The position numbers and the translations under genes are program-made. Below, piece by piece: positions 41,125 to 49,072 of a stretch of 64,000 nucleotides of DNA (position 1 is its first letter; each line of letters begins with the position of its first letter). Source of the stretch: Bacillota bacterium (lineage in GTDB: Bacteria > Bacillota > Clostridia > Oscillospirales > Ruminococcaceae); the NCBI GenBank assembly GCA_023460035.1, contig JAEWRN010000004.1, positions 1 through 64,000 on the forward strand. Direction: 5' to 3'. Below the pieces are notes generated by a model. It was not told where the DNA came from. It did no database searches and was given only the letters and a program-made list of their open reading frames with translations.

Positions 41125-41730
41125 GTGGCAAAATTATATTTTCGCTATGGCGCCATGAACAGCGGCAAATCCACCGCGCTGATGCAGGTTGCCCACAATT
41201 ACGAAGAGCGCGGCATGCGCGTGCTGCTGCTGAAACCCCAAATCGACACCAAGGGCGGTGACAGCGTCATCAGCCGGCTGGGGCTCTCCCGCAGGGTGGA
41301 TGTCTCGGTGACCCCGCAAATGGACTTATATGCCGCTGTGCAGGGCGATATTGCGATGCACGGCCCGCTTGCCTGCGTGCTGGTGGACGAAAGCCAGTTT
41401 CTTTTGCGCGGGCAGGTAGATCAGCTGCTGTATGTCACGGTAAAGCTGCACGTGCCGGTGATTGCGTATGGTCTGCGCGCCGACTTTTTGATGAATGGCT
41501 TTGAGGGCAGTATTCGCCTGTTAGAGCTTGCGCATAATATTGAAGAGATGAAGACCATTTGCCGCTGCGGGCACAAGGCGCTGTTTAACGCCCGCAAAAT
41601 TGGCGGGCAGTTTGTGTTTGAGGGCAGCCAGGTCGCCATTGACGAAGAGGGTGGCGTAAAATACGAAGCCCTTTGCGCCGAATGTTACCTTGCCGAGCGG
41701 GACGCCTATTTTGCAAGAAACGGGGGCTGA
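41125..41730 (+). CDS. tdk: Thymidine kinase
   Basis: Type II thymidine kinase of 201 residues, salvaging thymidine to dTMP. It has the P-loop GAMNSGKSTALMQ near 9-21, the catalytic Asp-Glu in VLVDESQFL, and a zinc site made by CRCGHKALFN and the late CAEC. The GTG start at 41125 has AAAGAGGA 6 bases upstream. The salvage enzyme sits a few kb from thyA and folA. Confidence 0.94.
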   Translation: MAKLYFRYGAMNSGKSTALMQVAHNYEERGMRVLLLKPQIDTKGGDSVISRLGLSRRVDVSVTPQMDLYAAVQGDIAMHGPLACVLVDESQFLLRGQVDQLLYVTVKLHVPVIAYGLRADFLMNGFEGSIRLLELAHNIEEMKTICRCGHKALFNARKIGGQFVFEGSQVAIDEEGGVKYEALCAECYLAERDAYFARNGG

Positions 41731-41805
41731 CTGCGCCTTGCAACAGGGGCTTTTGGGGTGTGTTCCACGCCGATAAAGTTTTTTAAAAAAAGCTGAATTT
41801 AACCG

Positions 41806-41834
41806 TTGACAAAGTGCCGTGTTTTTGGTAGAAT
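41806..41834 (+). promoter_or_regulatory. Promoter of tRNA-Leu
   Basis: TTGACA at 41806-41811, a 17-base spacer and TAGAAT at 41829-41834. Initiation would fall about 35-40 bases before the mature tRNA. Confidence 0.8.
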
Positions 41835-41878
41835 AAATAACGTCGCCAAGAGAGGTAACAACCTTGTGTGACGGATTT

Positions 41879-41965
41879 GCGGATGTGGCGGAATTGGCAG
41901 ACGCGCTAGATTCAGGTTCTAGTGAGGGCAACTTCATATGGGTTCAAGTCCCTTCATCCGCACCA
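41879..41965 (+). tRNA. tRNA-Leu (anticodon CAG)
   Basis: An 87-base class II tRNA. The acceptor arm GCGGATG pairs with CATCCGC, the anticodon stem-loop is CTAGA-TTCAGGT-TCTAG, there is a long variable arm, and the T-arm contains GGTTCAAGTCC. The 3' CCA is encoded. The anticodon CAG reads CUG leucine codons. Confidence 0.96.
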
Positions 41966-41998
41966 AAAAAGCCATCGACTTCGGTCGGTGGTTTTTTC
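41965..41998 (+). terminator. Terminator after tRNA-Leu
   Basis: A stem of GCCATCGAC (41971-41979) with GTCGGTGGT (41984-41992), a TTCG loop, A-run and T-run flanks. Confidence 0.88.
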
Positions 41999-42108
41999 TT
42001 TTTGTCGCTTTTTCATCCCAATTGGGGTGGTATCAATACAAAGAGTATGATATCATCCAGTATAAAGTTGCTTTTATAAAACGGCAAAATTAAAAGGTGG
42101 GGCGGGGT

Positions 42109-42627
42109 ATGATGGCACATTTAATTTCTTTTGGGCTGGCATTGGTTGCCGTTTGTTTCCAGCACGTGTTACATGAATTATCCCACGCAGTTGTTGCACG
42201 CCCGTTTGGGGTACGAGTGACGCGTATTCAATGGCTGACCTACCATGGCGGGACACGGGTGTTTTATGAGAATGAGCCAGACTTCATATCCGACGATATT
42301 AATAATACGTCTGACAGTATCAGTAAAAAGTGGGCTGTCATTGCCAGCGCCGGGTTTCTTACAACGACAACTTTGGGGTACTTCTTTACCGCCGCCTATT
42401 TTTTAGTGCCAAACAACACTTTAAAAATTGGTCTATGCTTCTTTTCGATTATTTTTTTATTTGTCGACAGCCTGTATTTTTTGATTGGCAGCATTGGTGA
42501 TTTTGGTGATGTTGTGGGCATTCGAAAAATTATGAAGCTGCCAAAAAAGCTGACGATTCTAATCTGCACTGTAATATTTTTATTTCATCTGGAAATCATT
42601 CTTCGAAGCTTTTACTTCCCTGCTTAA
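42109..42627 (+). CDS. Membrane HExxH protein (M50-like)
   Basis: A 172-residue protein with about four membrane segments. The first contains QHVLHELSHAVVA near 18-30, an HExxH metalloprotease motif inside a helix as in site-2 proteases and DUF-type M50 relatives. A GVRVTRIQW segment follows, and helices near 75-95, 105-125 and 148-168. A second Asp ligand motif (D-F-G-D near 137) could complete a metal site. The start follows AAAGGTGG. It is AT-richer than its neighbours, which hints at later acquisition. Substrate unknown. Confidence 0.65.
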   Translation: MMAHLISFGLALVAVCFQHVLHELSHAVVARPFGVRVTRIQWLTYHGGTRVFYENEPDFISDDINNTSDSISKKWAVIASAGFLTTTTLGYFFTAAYFLVPNNTLKIGLCFFSIIFLFVDSLYFLIGSIGDFGDVVGIRKIMKLPKKLTILICTVIFLFHLEIILRSFYFPA

Positions 42628-42712
42628 ACCCCAGCAGGGGCCATAACCAATGGGTACTAAAACTCACTAAGGCACAGGGCCAAAAGCCTCACTTTGGCCC
42701 TGTAATACACAA

Positions 42713-42762
42713 AACAGCACGGCGCAGGGGGGCAGATATGCTTGCCCTTGCACTGTGCTGTT
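42713..42762. terminator. Hairpin between the HExxH gene and folA
   Basis: Outer arms AACAGCAC (42713-42720) and GTGCTGTT (42755-42762), with additional inner pairing. Flanks are A-rich on the left and T-rich on the right, so it can end both convergent genes. A further perfect 11-bp hairpin without a T-run lies at 42674-42703. Confidence 0.65.
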
Positions 42763-42830
42763 ATTCTTTTAAAATTAATATTCCGGTTACGCCGCAACGG
42801 CAGCAACATCCACATGTACACTGTGGGGGA

Positions 42831-43322
42831 TTATCCCCGCGCTACCCTTTGGTAGGTGACATATTGGTAGGTCAGACCATTCTCCTGCTGCGGCGGCAGC
42901 GCTTCCGCCACCGCCCATGCGGGGTCTTCGTCCAAATTGGGGAAGGTGCAATCCGCCCCGCCGTCTGCCGCCACCTTGGTGACATGCACCGTTTCACACA
43001 GCGGCAAAAAGGCGTTGTAAATACTGGTGCCGCCTATTACAAACACCTCCGCTTTGCCCGCCACCATTGCGGCGGCCTGCGCCACGCTGTGGCAAACCAT
43101 GGCGTCCGGCACCTGCAACTGCACGTCGCGCGAAAGCACAATGTTGCTGCGCCCTTTCAGCGGCCGGCCGCCGGGGAACGTCTCTAACGTTTTATGCCCG
43201 TAAATCACCGTGCCGCCCAGTGTAAGCTGTTTAAACCGCTTTAAATCGGCCGAAATATGGAACAGCAGCGCCCCATTTTTGCCAATGCCCCACTTTTCAT
43301 CTACTGCTACAATTGCCTGCAT
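42831..43322 (-). CDS. folA: Dihydrofolate reductase
   Basis: DHFR of 163 residues, reducing dihydrofolate to tetrahydrofolate. It starts MQAIVAVDEKWGIGKNGALLFHI with the usual Met20-loop region; the acidic active-site residue is the Asp in HISADLKRF. GTVIYGHKTLETFPGGRPLKGR and VFVIGGTSIYNAFLP, the NADPH-binding blocks, follow. It comes 24 bases after thyA on the same strand, a typical pair because ThyA produces dihydrofolate. Confidence 0.94.
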   Translation of the reverse strand: MQAIVAVDEKWGIGKNGALLFHISADLKRFKQLTLGGTVIYGHKTLETFPGGRPLKGRSNIVLSRDVQLQVPDAMVCHSVAQAAAMVAGKAEVFVIGGTSIYNAFLPLCETVHVTKVAADGGADCTFPNLDEDPAWAVAEALPPQQENGLTYQYVTYQRVARG

Positions 43323-43346
43323 TGCCTGCCCCTTTCTTCTTGCCGT

Positions 43347-44177
43347 TTAAATTGCCACCGGAATGCTGTGGTCGAACGCGTGCGCTTCGTACCCTTTCAG
43401 CGAGACGCTGCTCTTGGTGAACGCGTAAAAATCGGTCACCGCAGGGTCCAGCACAAATTCCGGCGCCGCATAGGGGGTGCGCTGCATCAGCTCTTTGACC
43501 AGCTCGACATGGCGGTCATAAATATGCGCGTCGGCAATCACGTGCACCAGCTCGCCCGCTTCCAGCCCGGACACCTGCGCAAACATCTTCAGCAGCACCG
43601 CGTACTGCATCACGTTCCAGCCGTTGGCCGTCAGCATGTCCTGGCTGCGCTGGTTTAAAATTGCATTCAGCGTATTGCCGCTGACATTGAACGTCACGCT
43701 GTAGCAGCAGGGTGCCAGCGCCATTTCGCTTAAATCGTGGTGGTTATACATATTGACTAAAATGCGCCGGGATGCCGGATTGTGGCGCAGATCATACAAT
43801 GCGCGGTCTACCTGGTCAAACTCGCCGTCCGGGTAATGGTGCTTGACCCCGAGCTGGTAACCATAGGCCTTGCCAATTGACCCCGTCTCGTCGGCCCATT
43901 CGTCCCACACATGGCTGCCAAGGTCGTGAATGTTGTTCGATTTTTTCTGCCAGATCCAAAGCAGTTCGTCGACTGCACTTTTTAAATATTGGCGGCGCAC
44001 TGTTAAAACAGGAAACTCTTTGCGCAGGTCGTACCGGTTTACCACACCAAATAGCTTGATTGTGTGGGCGGGGGTGCCGTCCTCCCACCGGGGGCGCACC
44101 GGGCGGTCGGTATCCCATACGCCATCCTCTAATATTTCTTTGCAGTTTTGGATAAAGACCTCATCTGCGTAACTCAT
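43347..44177 (-). CDS. thyA: Thymidylate synthase
   Basis: ThyA of 276 residues, making dTMP from dUMP with methylene-tetrahydrofolate. The nucleophile is in ALAPCCYSVTFNV, and RSQDMLTANGWNVMQYA and HIYDRHVELV are standard. The start at 44177 follows GGAGAGGGC. It forms an operon with folA downstream. The ThyX (flavin) alternative is not present. Confidence 0.95.
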   Translation of the reverse strand: MSYADEVFIQNCKEILEDGVWDTDRPVRPRWEDGTPAHTIKLFGVVNRYDLRKEFPVLTVRRQYLKSAVDELLWIWQKKSNNIHDLGSHVWDEWADETGSIGKAYGYQLGVKHHYPDGEFDQVDRALYDLRHNPASRRILVNMYNHHDLSEMALAPCCYSVTFNVSGNTLNAILNQRSQDMLTANGWNVMQYAVLLKMFAQVSGLEAGELVHVIADAHIYDRHVELVKELMQRTPYAAPEFVLDPAVTDFYAFTKSSVSLKGYEAHAFDHSIPVAI

Positions 44178-44361
44178 GTTTTGCCCTCTCCTTCCCCGGC
44201 GGCCAGTGTACATGGCAAAAAACGAATCTGCCATTTGCCGGGCAGTTGAATTTTATCAGTGAAACAAATTAACTATATCATAAATACATGGTATAATAAA
44301 GCGAACTTTGCGTTTTGGCCACACCCTGCAACGCTTAAACCACCTGAGAAAGGAGCACACC

Positions 44362-44922
44362 ATGACTTCACGCAAAAAGAGGTCTTTATCCCTTGTGCTT
44401 GCCATTTTGGGCATGTTGGCACTTTTCCCGCTGTATATCTTTTTCCACGAAAGCGGGCATGCGCTGGTTGCCCTTGCAAACGGTGCCACTATTACGCGTT
44501 TCAGCATTGTAAACGCCTATATGTCTTACGATGGCGGCAACTTTACCCCCGCTGCCACGGCACTTTTAAACATTGCAGGCATGCTGCTGCCGGTGGTGCT
44601 GGTACTGCTGTTGTTGCCGTTTTACAACAAAAAGGCAACGGGTGTGTTTTATACTGTTTTTTGCTTTTTTGTATTTGTCATCCCCACGGCCTCTGTTTTG
44701 GCATGGGTGTTGGTGCCGCTGCTGGCGGCGGCAGGCACCGCGCCGCAAAGCGATGATGCCACAAAATTCATTGTAAACTCCGGTCTGCCCCCGCTGTTGG
44801 TTGCAGCAGGCGGGCTGCTGCTGTTTGGGCTGTTACTGGCGGCGCTTTTTTATAAAAGAGTACCGCAAAATTATTGGAAAACACTGCGCTCGTTTCGGGC
44901 CGGGGGCGAAGAGGCTGCCTGA
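44362..44922 (+). CDS. Membrane HESGH protein (M50-like)
   Basis: A 186-residue protein with about four membrane helices. HESGHALVALANG near 29-41 is an HExxH motif at the end of the first helix, in an M50-type context. The second helix has a Leu/Val-rich run near 70-90, and helices lie near 95-120 and 140-165. GAAAGGAGCAC precedes the ATG. It lies divergent to thyA and 1.7 kb from the other HExxH protein at 42109-42627. Substrate and activity unknown. Confidence 0.65.
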   Translation: MTSRKKRSLSLVLAILGMLALFPLYIFFHESGHALVALANGATITRFSIVNAYMSYDGGNFTPAATALLNIAGMLLPVVLVLLLLPFYNKKATGVFYTVFCFFVFVIPTASVLAWVLVPLLAAAGTAPQSDDATKFIVNSGLPPLLVAAGGLLLFGLLLAALFYKRVPQNYWKTLRSFRAGGEEAA

Positions 44923-45049
44923 CGCCGCGCAGAACCGTTATTTTTGCAATTTGACAAGCCGTGGGCAGCCCCCGCGGCTTGTATTGTTTTGCCCCTTTTG
45001 CAGATAAAATCGCTTTAAAAAAAGTTTTTCAGCTTTATTTTTTTATTGC

Positions 45050-45101
45050 TTGACTTCAAATTTTTATTGATTTAACCTGTGATACACAGTTATCGATAAC
45101 T
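45050..45101 (+). promoter_or_regulatory. Weak promoter and 14-base palindrome
   Basis: A possible promoter is TTGACT at 45050-45055, a 17-base spacer and TAACCT at 45073-45078. AGTTATCGATAACT at 45088-45101 is a perfect 14-base palindrome, placed just downstream where a repressor would act. The central CG is seen in LacI-type operators, but the regulator is not known. Confidence 0.45.
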
Positions 45102-45130
45102 TGCATTTTGAAGTATGGGAGAGACAAAAA

Positions 45131-46141
45131 ATGAATCATATGACGTTCTGCGGTACCCATTATGAAATCGGGTATCGCTGGGGCAGCATGCTCCAAAAAA
45201 ATGGCAAGTTACTGTTACAAACGGTGCCCTTCCCGCTGACGGGTGAACGCCGGGCATTTGCAACCGCCTGCCTGCCTTTTTACGAACAGTTTTACCCCGC
45301 CGTATTGCAGGAGTTACAGGGCATTGCAGACGGGCAGGGCTGCAGCTTTGAAGATTTATGCTGTGTATTGTTTAGCATGTACTGCATTTTGCCGCAGGCC
45401 GATGCCCATTGCTCGTGCTTTGTTACACAAAGCCAAGACGGCACGCTTTTGGGGCGCAACAGCGACTTTTTTACCGCAATGGAGGAGCTGTATTTAAACG
45501 TACAATATCAGCTGGCTGGCCCCGCCTACAGTTTTACCGGCAACACGACCGCTTTTGTGGAGATGGAGGACGGCATGAATTGCCATGGCCTTGCCGTTGG
45601 GCTAACCTCTGTGGCACCCGATACCCTTGGGCCGGGGCTGAATGTGGGCATGCTGCTGCGCCTTGCACTTGAGCAGTGCCGCACCACACAAGAGGTAGAA
45701 CAGCTGCTGCGCACAGTGCCGCGCGCCGGCAGCGGCACCCTGGTTGTAGCAGACAGCGCCGGTGGCGGTGCCCTGTTTGAGTTCAGCAGCAGCGCACTGG
45801 CTGTGCAATACCTTGGCAATGACCACCCCGCCGTTTACACCACAAACATGTTTCACACCGACACCATGCGCCCGCACAACCGCCTGCCGCAGGATACCTG
45901 GCAGGCACAGGAGCGCTACGACACAATGAAAAGCTATTTTACGGCACACCCCGGCAGCCTGACACCGGGCCGCGCACAAGCCCTTTTGGCGGGCAAAGAG
46001 GGGTTTCTTTGCCAATATGACCGCGCTACCGGCAAGGACACCGTTTGGTCGGTACTTTATGCCCCAAAGCAAAAACAAACCTGGCGGGCAGAGGGTAACC
46101 CGTCAAGAGTACCCTTTGCCGAAGATTTGCGGGCATTGTAA
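45131..46141 (+). CDS. C45-type acyltransferase/hydrolase
   Basis: A 336-residue protein of the C45 Ntn-hydrolase group (acyl-CoA:6-aminopenicillanate acyltransferase and relatives). ELQGIADGQGCSFEDLC and HCSCFVTQSQDGTLLGRNSDF, split here, match the family: HCSCF near 93-97 would supply the autocatalytic nucleophile (Cys94 or Cys96), then LLGRNSDF. Members release or transfer acyl groups from peptides or bile-salt-like amides. The ATG at 45131 has a GGGAGAGA RBS. It has no signal peptide. The physiological substrate is unknown. Confidence 0.72.
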   Translation: MNHMTFCGTHYEIGYRWGSMLQKNGKLLLQTVPFPLTGERRAFATACLPFYEQFYPAVLQELQGIADGQGCSFEDLCCVLFSMYCILPQADAHCSCFVTQSQDGTLLGRNSDFFTAMEELYLNVQYQLAGPAYSFTGNTTAFVEMEDGMNCHGLAVGLTSVAPDTLGPGLNVGMLLRLALEQCRTTQEVEQLLRTVPRAGSGTLVVADSAGGGALFEFSSSALAVQYLGNDHPAVYTTNMFHTDTMRPHNRLPQDTWQAQERYDTMKSYFTAHPGSLTPGRAQALLAGKEGFLCQYDRATGKDTVWSVLYAPKQKQTWRAEGNPSRVPFAEDLRAL

Positions 46142-46206
46142 CCACCACAGCTGCTACGGCAGCTTGTCACTTTGCGGCGGCCCGTACGGCGTTTTACTTT
46201 TGGGGA

Positions 46207-46256
46207 TTGACTTTTTTTGTTTTGATGCTACCATTAAAACAAAAGCAAAGTACTTT
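46207..46256 (+). promoter_or_regulatory. Putative promoter of the ROK gene
   Basis: TTGACT at 46207-46212, a 16-base spacer and TACCAT at 46229-46234. The 10-base palindrome AAAGTACTTT at 46247-46256 lies shortly downstream. Confidence 0.4.
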
Positions 46257-46279
46257 TACAAAAGATGCCGAGGTTTGAT

Positions 46280-47416
46280 ATGATGGAAAAACTGGATACC
46301 CCAATCACCGAACGCCGCCGCCAGACCCGAAACAGTATTTACCAGTGTCTTTACAATGCCAAAGACCCTCAATCCAAGCAGGAGATCGCGCAGGTTTTAA
46401 GCCTCAGCCTGCCCACGGTACACCAGAATATCGGCGAGCTGGTGCATGCCGGGTTAATTCAGCACGGGGGCATGCAGCGCTCTACCGGCGGGCGGCGGGC
46501 CGTAGGTTATACCATTACACAGGGCGCGCGGTATGCCATTGGCGTTTCAATTACCGATGACCGGCTGCGGTTCCTTGCCGCTGACCTGCAATTACAGGAG
46601 CTTGCCTATAAAAAAACTGCTGAAATTGAGATGCGCCGCGTGCCGGACCTAGGCCTGCTGCTTGCACAGGAGCTGGAGACCTTTATTGACGAAAACAAAC
46701 TGGAACGCCACAACCTGCTGGGCGTTGGCCTTGCGCTGCCGGGCGTGATTGACGAAGAAAAAAAGCAAATCACCTTCGCCCCTACCTTGCGCATGACTAA
46801 TATCAGTATTGACGGGCTGACCGCACACCTGCGTTACCCCACCTATGTGGAAAACGACGGCACCAGCGGCGGTTATGCCGAATACTTTTTGCAGCCTGAA
46901 AAAACCAGCATGGCCTATTTGTCACTGGAAAACGGTGTCGGCGGGGCGGTACTGCTGAATGGGGCCCCCTATTTTGGCATGCACCACCGCAGCGGTGAAT
47001 TTGGGCACATGAGCGTCGAGCCCGGCGGGCTGGCCTGCGCCTGCGGTAAAAACGGTTGCTTAGAGTGCTACTGCTCGGCCAAACGCATCAGCACCGACCT
47101 TGGCATTACGCTGGAGGACTTTTTTGAGGGGCTGGAGCAGCATAACCACGACTATGAGGCCCTGTGGCAGGACCTGCTGCAACACCTTGCAATCGGCATC
47201 AACAACATTCGCATGGCGCTGGACTGTGACGTGGTATTGGGTGGCTTTTTATCCCAGTACATGACAGCTTTTTTGCCAGAGCTGCGCCGGCGCACCGCCG
47301 CGCTGAACACGTTTGAGGACAATGCCGATTATATTGACCTTTGCCTTTACCCGCGCAGGGCTGTAATGCTGGGGGTCGCGCTGCACTTTATTCGCGAATT
47401 TATCGAAACCATTTAA
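46280..47416 (+). CDS. ROK-family transcriptional regulator (XylR-like)
   Basis: A 378-residue repressor with an N-terminal winged helix (about 12-70, SKQEIAQVLSLSLPTVHQNI) and a C-terminal sugar-kinase-like ROK domain. The zinc-binding CACGKNGCLECYC and EFGHMSV motifs are present, and a glycokinase-like ATP motif is degenerate, as usual in ROK repressors. It precedes a pentose-type transport and catabolic operon, whose leader carries repeated AAAGTTA sites. AGG before the start at 46280 is a modest RBS. Confidence 0.9.
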   Translation: MMEKLDTPITERRRQTRNSIYQCLYNAKDPQSKQEIAQVLSLSLPTVHQNIGELVHAGLIQHGGMQRSTGGRRAVGYTITQGARYAIGVSITDDRLRFLAADLQLQELAYKKTAEIEMRRVPDLGLLLAQELETFIDENKLERHNLLGVGLALPGVIDEEKKQITFAPTLRMTNISIDGLTAHLRYPTYVENDGTSGGYAEYFLQPEKTSMAYLSLENGVGGAVLLNGAPYFGMHHRSGEFGHMSVEPGGLACACGKNGCLECYCSAKRISTDLGITLEDFFEGLEQHNHDYEALWQDLLQHLAIGINNIRMALDCDVVLGGFLSQYMTAFLPELRRRTAALNTFEDNADYIDLCLYPRRAVMLGVALHFIREFIETI

Positions 47417-47431
47417 GCATACTTTTTTAGT

Positions 47432-47467
47432 AAAAACACCATGCGGTTGCCCGCATGGTGTTTTTTT
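47432..47467 (+). terminator. Terminator after the ROK gene
   Basis: A perfect 15-bp stem (47432-47446 with 47451-47465) with a TTGC loop and a tail of seven T. Confidence 0.93.
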
Positions 47468-47570
47468 GCCTTTGGGCCATTTTTAGTTTCTGCCCCGGTC
47501 AAAAGACGTGTGTCCGTGTATAAAATGGTAAATATTGTTTTTCTTATTACTTTTTTAAAATCAGTTTGCT

Positions 47571-47704
47571 AAAGTTACAAAACGCACAGTTTCTTTTTGT
47601 ATGCTGTTACAAAGTTAACTAATTACAACAAAAAATCGTTGACTTTTTCTGCCACGCACAGTAAGATGAAAGCGCAAACTTTAGTAAAGAAAGTTAACTA
47701 AAGT
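47571..47704 (+). promoter_or_regulatory. Promoter and repeated operator of the sugar operon
   Basis: The promoter is TTGACT at 47639-47644, a 17-base spacer and TAAGAT at 47662-47667. The 12-base repeat AAAGTTAACTAA occurs at 47611-47622 and 47690-47701. Further AAAGTTA copies lie at 47571 and 47700. ACTTTAGT (47678-47685) and ACTAAAGT (47697-47704) make a perfect inverted repeat just after the -10 box. This arrangement suits binding and looping by the ROK regulator encoded upstream. Confidence 0.65.
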
Positions 47705-47748
47705 TATTCGCAGGGCAATGGTCACTTATTAAAAGGAGGCAAAGAAAG

Positions 47749-48930
47749 ATGAAAAAATCACTTGCATTGTTCGTTGCATTATTGATGGCGCTTTCCCTTG
47801 CAGCCTGCGGCGGCAGTTCTTCTTCTGCTGCAGCGGCATCCTCGGCCCCTGCCGCATCCACCGCTTCGTCGGCAGCTACCACCAGTGGCGGTAAAGTGGG
47901 TATCGCAATGCCTACCAAGTCGTTGGAACGTTGGAACCGTGACGGCTCCTTCCTGCAAAAGCAGTTTGAAAGCAAAGGCTGCGAAGTTGAACTGGTTTAT
48001 TCGGATAACGATGTCAACCAGCAGGTCAACGACATTGAAAACCTGATTGCCGACAAAGTAAACCTGCTTGTCATCGCGGCAATCGACGGCGAAAGCCTGT
48101 CCAATGTGCTCGATTCAGCGGACCAGGCAGGGATCCCCGTCATTTCGTATGACCGCCTGATCATGAACACAAAGGCTGTCGACTACTATGTCTCCTTTGA
48201 TAACTACACCGTTGGCAAACTGCAGGGCCAGTATGTTGTGGATACCCTGAAGCTTGATCTGAAAGACACCTCGAAAACCTACAACATCGAATTCACCGCC
48301 GGTGACCCCGCCGACAACAACGCCGGGTTCTTCTTCAATGGCGCGTTTGATGTGCTGAAGCCCTATATCGACGCCGGCATCCTGAAAGTGCCGTCCGGCC
48401 AGACCGCTTTTGAGCAGGTTGCCACCGCTTCGTGGTCTACCGACACCGCTATGAGCCGTATGCAGAACATTCTGGGCTCGTACTACTCTGATGGCACCAA
48501 ACTTGATGTTGCGCTGTGCTCGAACGACTCGACTGCCCTTGGCGTAACACAGGCAATCGCATCCGACTATGCAGGCGGCAACCAGCCCATCATCACCGGG
48601 CAGGACGGCGACGAAGCCAACCTCGCCAACATCATTGACGGCAAACAGAGCATGACCGTTTACAAGGCAGTGGCCAACGAAGCCGTTGTGACACTGGACG
48701 TTGGCATGGCAATCATGGACGGCAAAATGCCGGACGAAAGCCTGATTTCTTCGGCTGGCTGGAAATTTGATTGCACCTATGACACCAAGAGCTACGACAA
48801 CAACACCGGTATCATCCCCTCTTATCTGCTGGTCCCGACTGTCGTAACAAAAGACAATATCCAGACCGAACTGGTTGACACCGGTTACTACACGATGGAC
48901 AGCAACGGTTACCCCAAAGCAGCGGGCTAA
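47749..48930 (+). CDS. Sugar ABC transporter substrate-binding lipoprotein (ChvE/XylF-like)
   Basis: A lipoprotein of 393 residues. It has a signal peptide with lipobox LSLAACGG (Cys20), an Ala/Ser linker to about residue 45, and then a periplasmic-binding-protein-like fold related to ChvE/XylF (VGIAMPTKSLERWNRDG near the start of the domain and DGDEANLANIIDGKQSMTVYK late). Such proteins deliver pentoses or multiple sugars to the ABC permease. AAAGGAGGC precedes the ATG. It is the first and likely most abundant product of the operon, with a hairpin following at 48977. Confidence 0.92.
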   Translation: MKKSLALFVALLMALSLAACGGSSSSAAAASSAPAASTASSAATTSGGKVGIAMPTKSLERWNRDGSFLQKQFESKGCEVELVYSDNDVNQQVNDIENLIADKVNLLVIAAIDGESLSNVLDSADQAGIPVISYDRLIMNTKAVDYYVSFDNYTVGKLQGQYVVDTLKLDLKDTSKTYNIEFTAGDPADNNAGFFFNGAFDVLKPYIDAGILKVPSGQTAFEQVATASWSTDTAMSRMQNILGSYYSDGTKLDVALCSNDSTALGVTQAIASDYAGGNQPIITGQDGDEANLANIIDGKQSMTVYKAVANEAVVTLDVGMAIMDGKMPDESLISSAGWKFDCTYDTKSYDNNTGIIPSYLLVPTVVTKDNIQTELVDTGYYTMDSNGYPKAAG

Positions 48931-48976
48931 TGTAAAACCGTAGCAGCCCAAACATCAGTGGCCACACGCACGGATT

Positions 48977-49002
48977 GGGCGGGGCAAAAGGCCCCGCCCT
49001 TT
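48977..49002 (+). terminator. Intercistronic hairpin after the binding protein gene
   Basis: GGGCGGGGC (48977-48985) pairs with GCCCCGCCC (48991-48999) and is followed by TTTT. It lies inside the operon, between the lipoprotein and ATPase genes. It probably causes partial termination or stabilises the upstream mRNA, giving excess binding protein. Confidence 0.75.
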
Positions 49003-49072
49003 TGGTGCATAAAGCGGTGATGTTTAACCGGCTGTTACCTGCCCCTAACAGCGAAACAGGAGGGCGTTAATT

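Noticed and set aside
41864..42079. Open frame across the tRNA-Leu gene
   Set aside because: It is the usual false frame produced by translating a tRNA-Leu; the tRNA explains the sequence fully.
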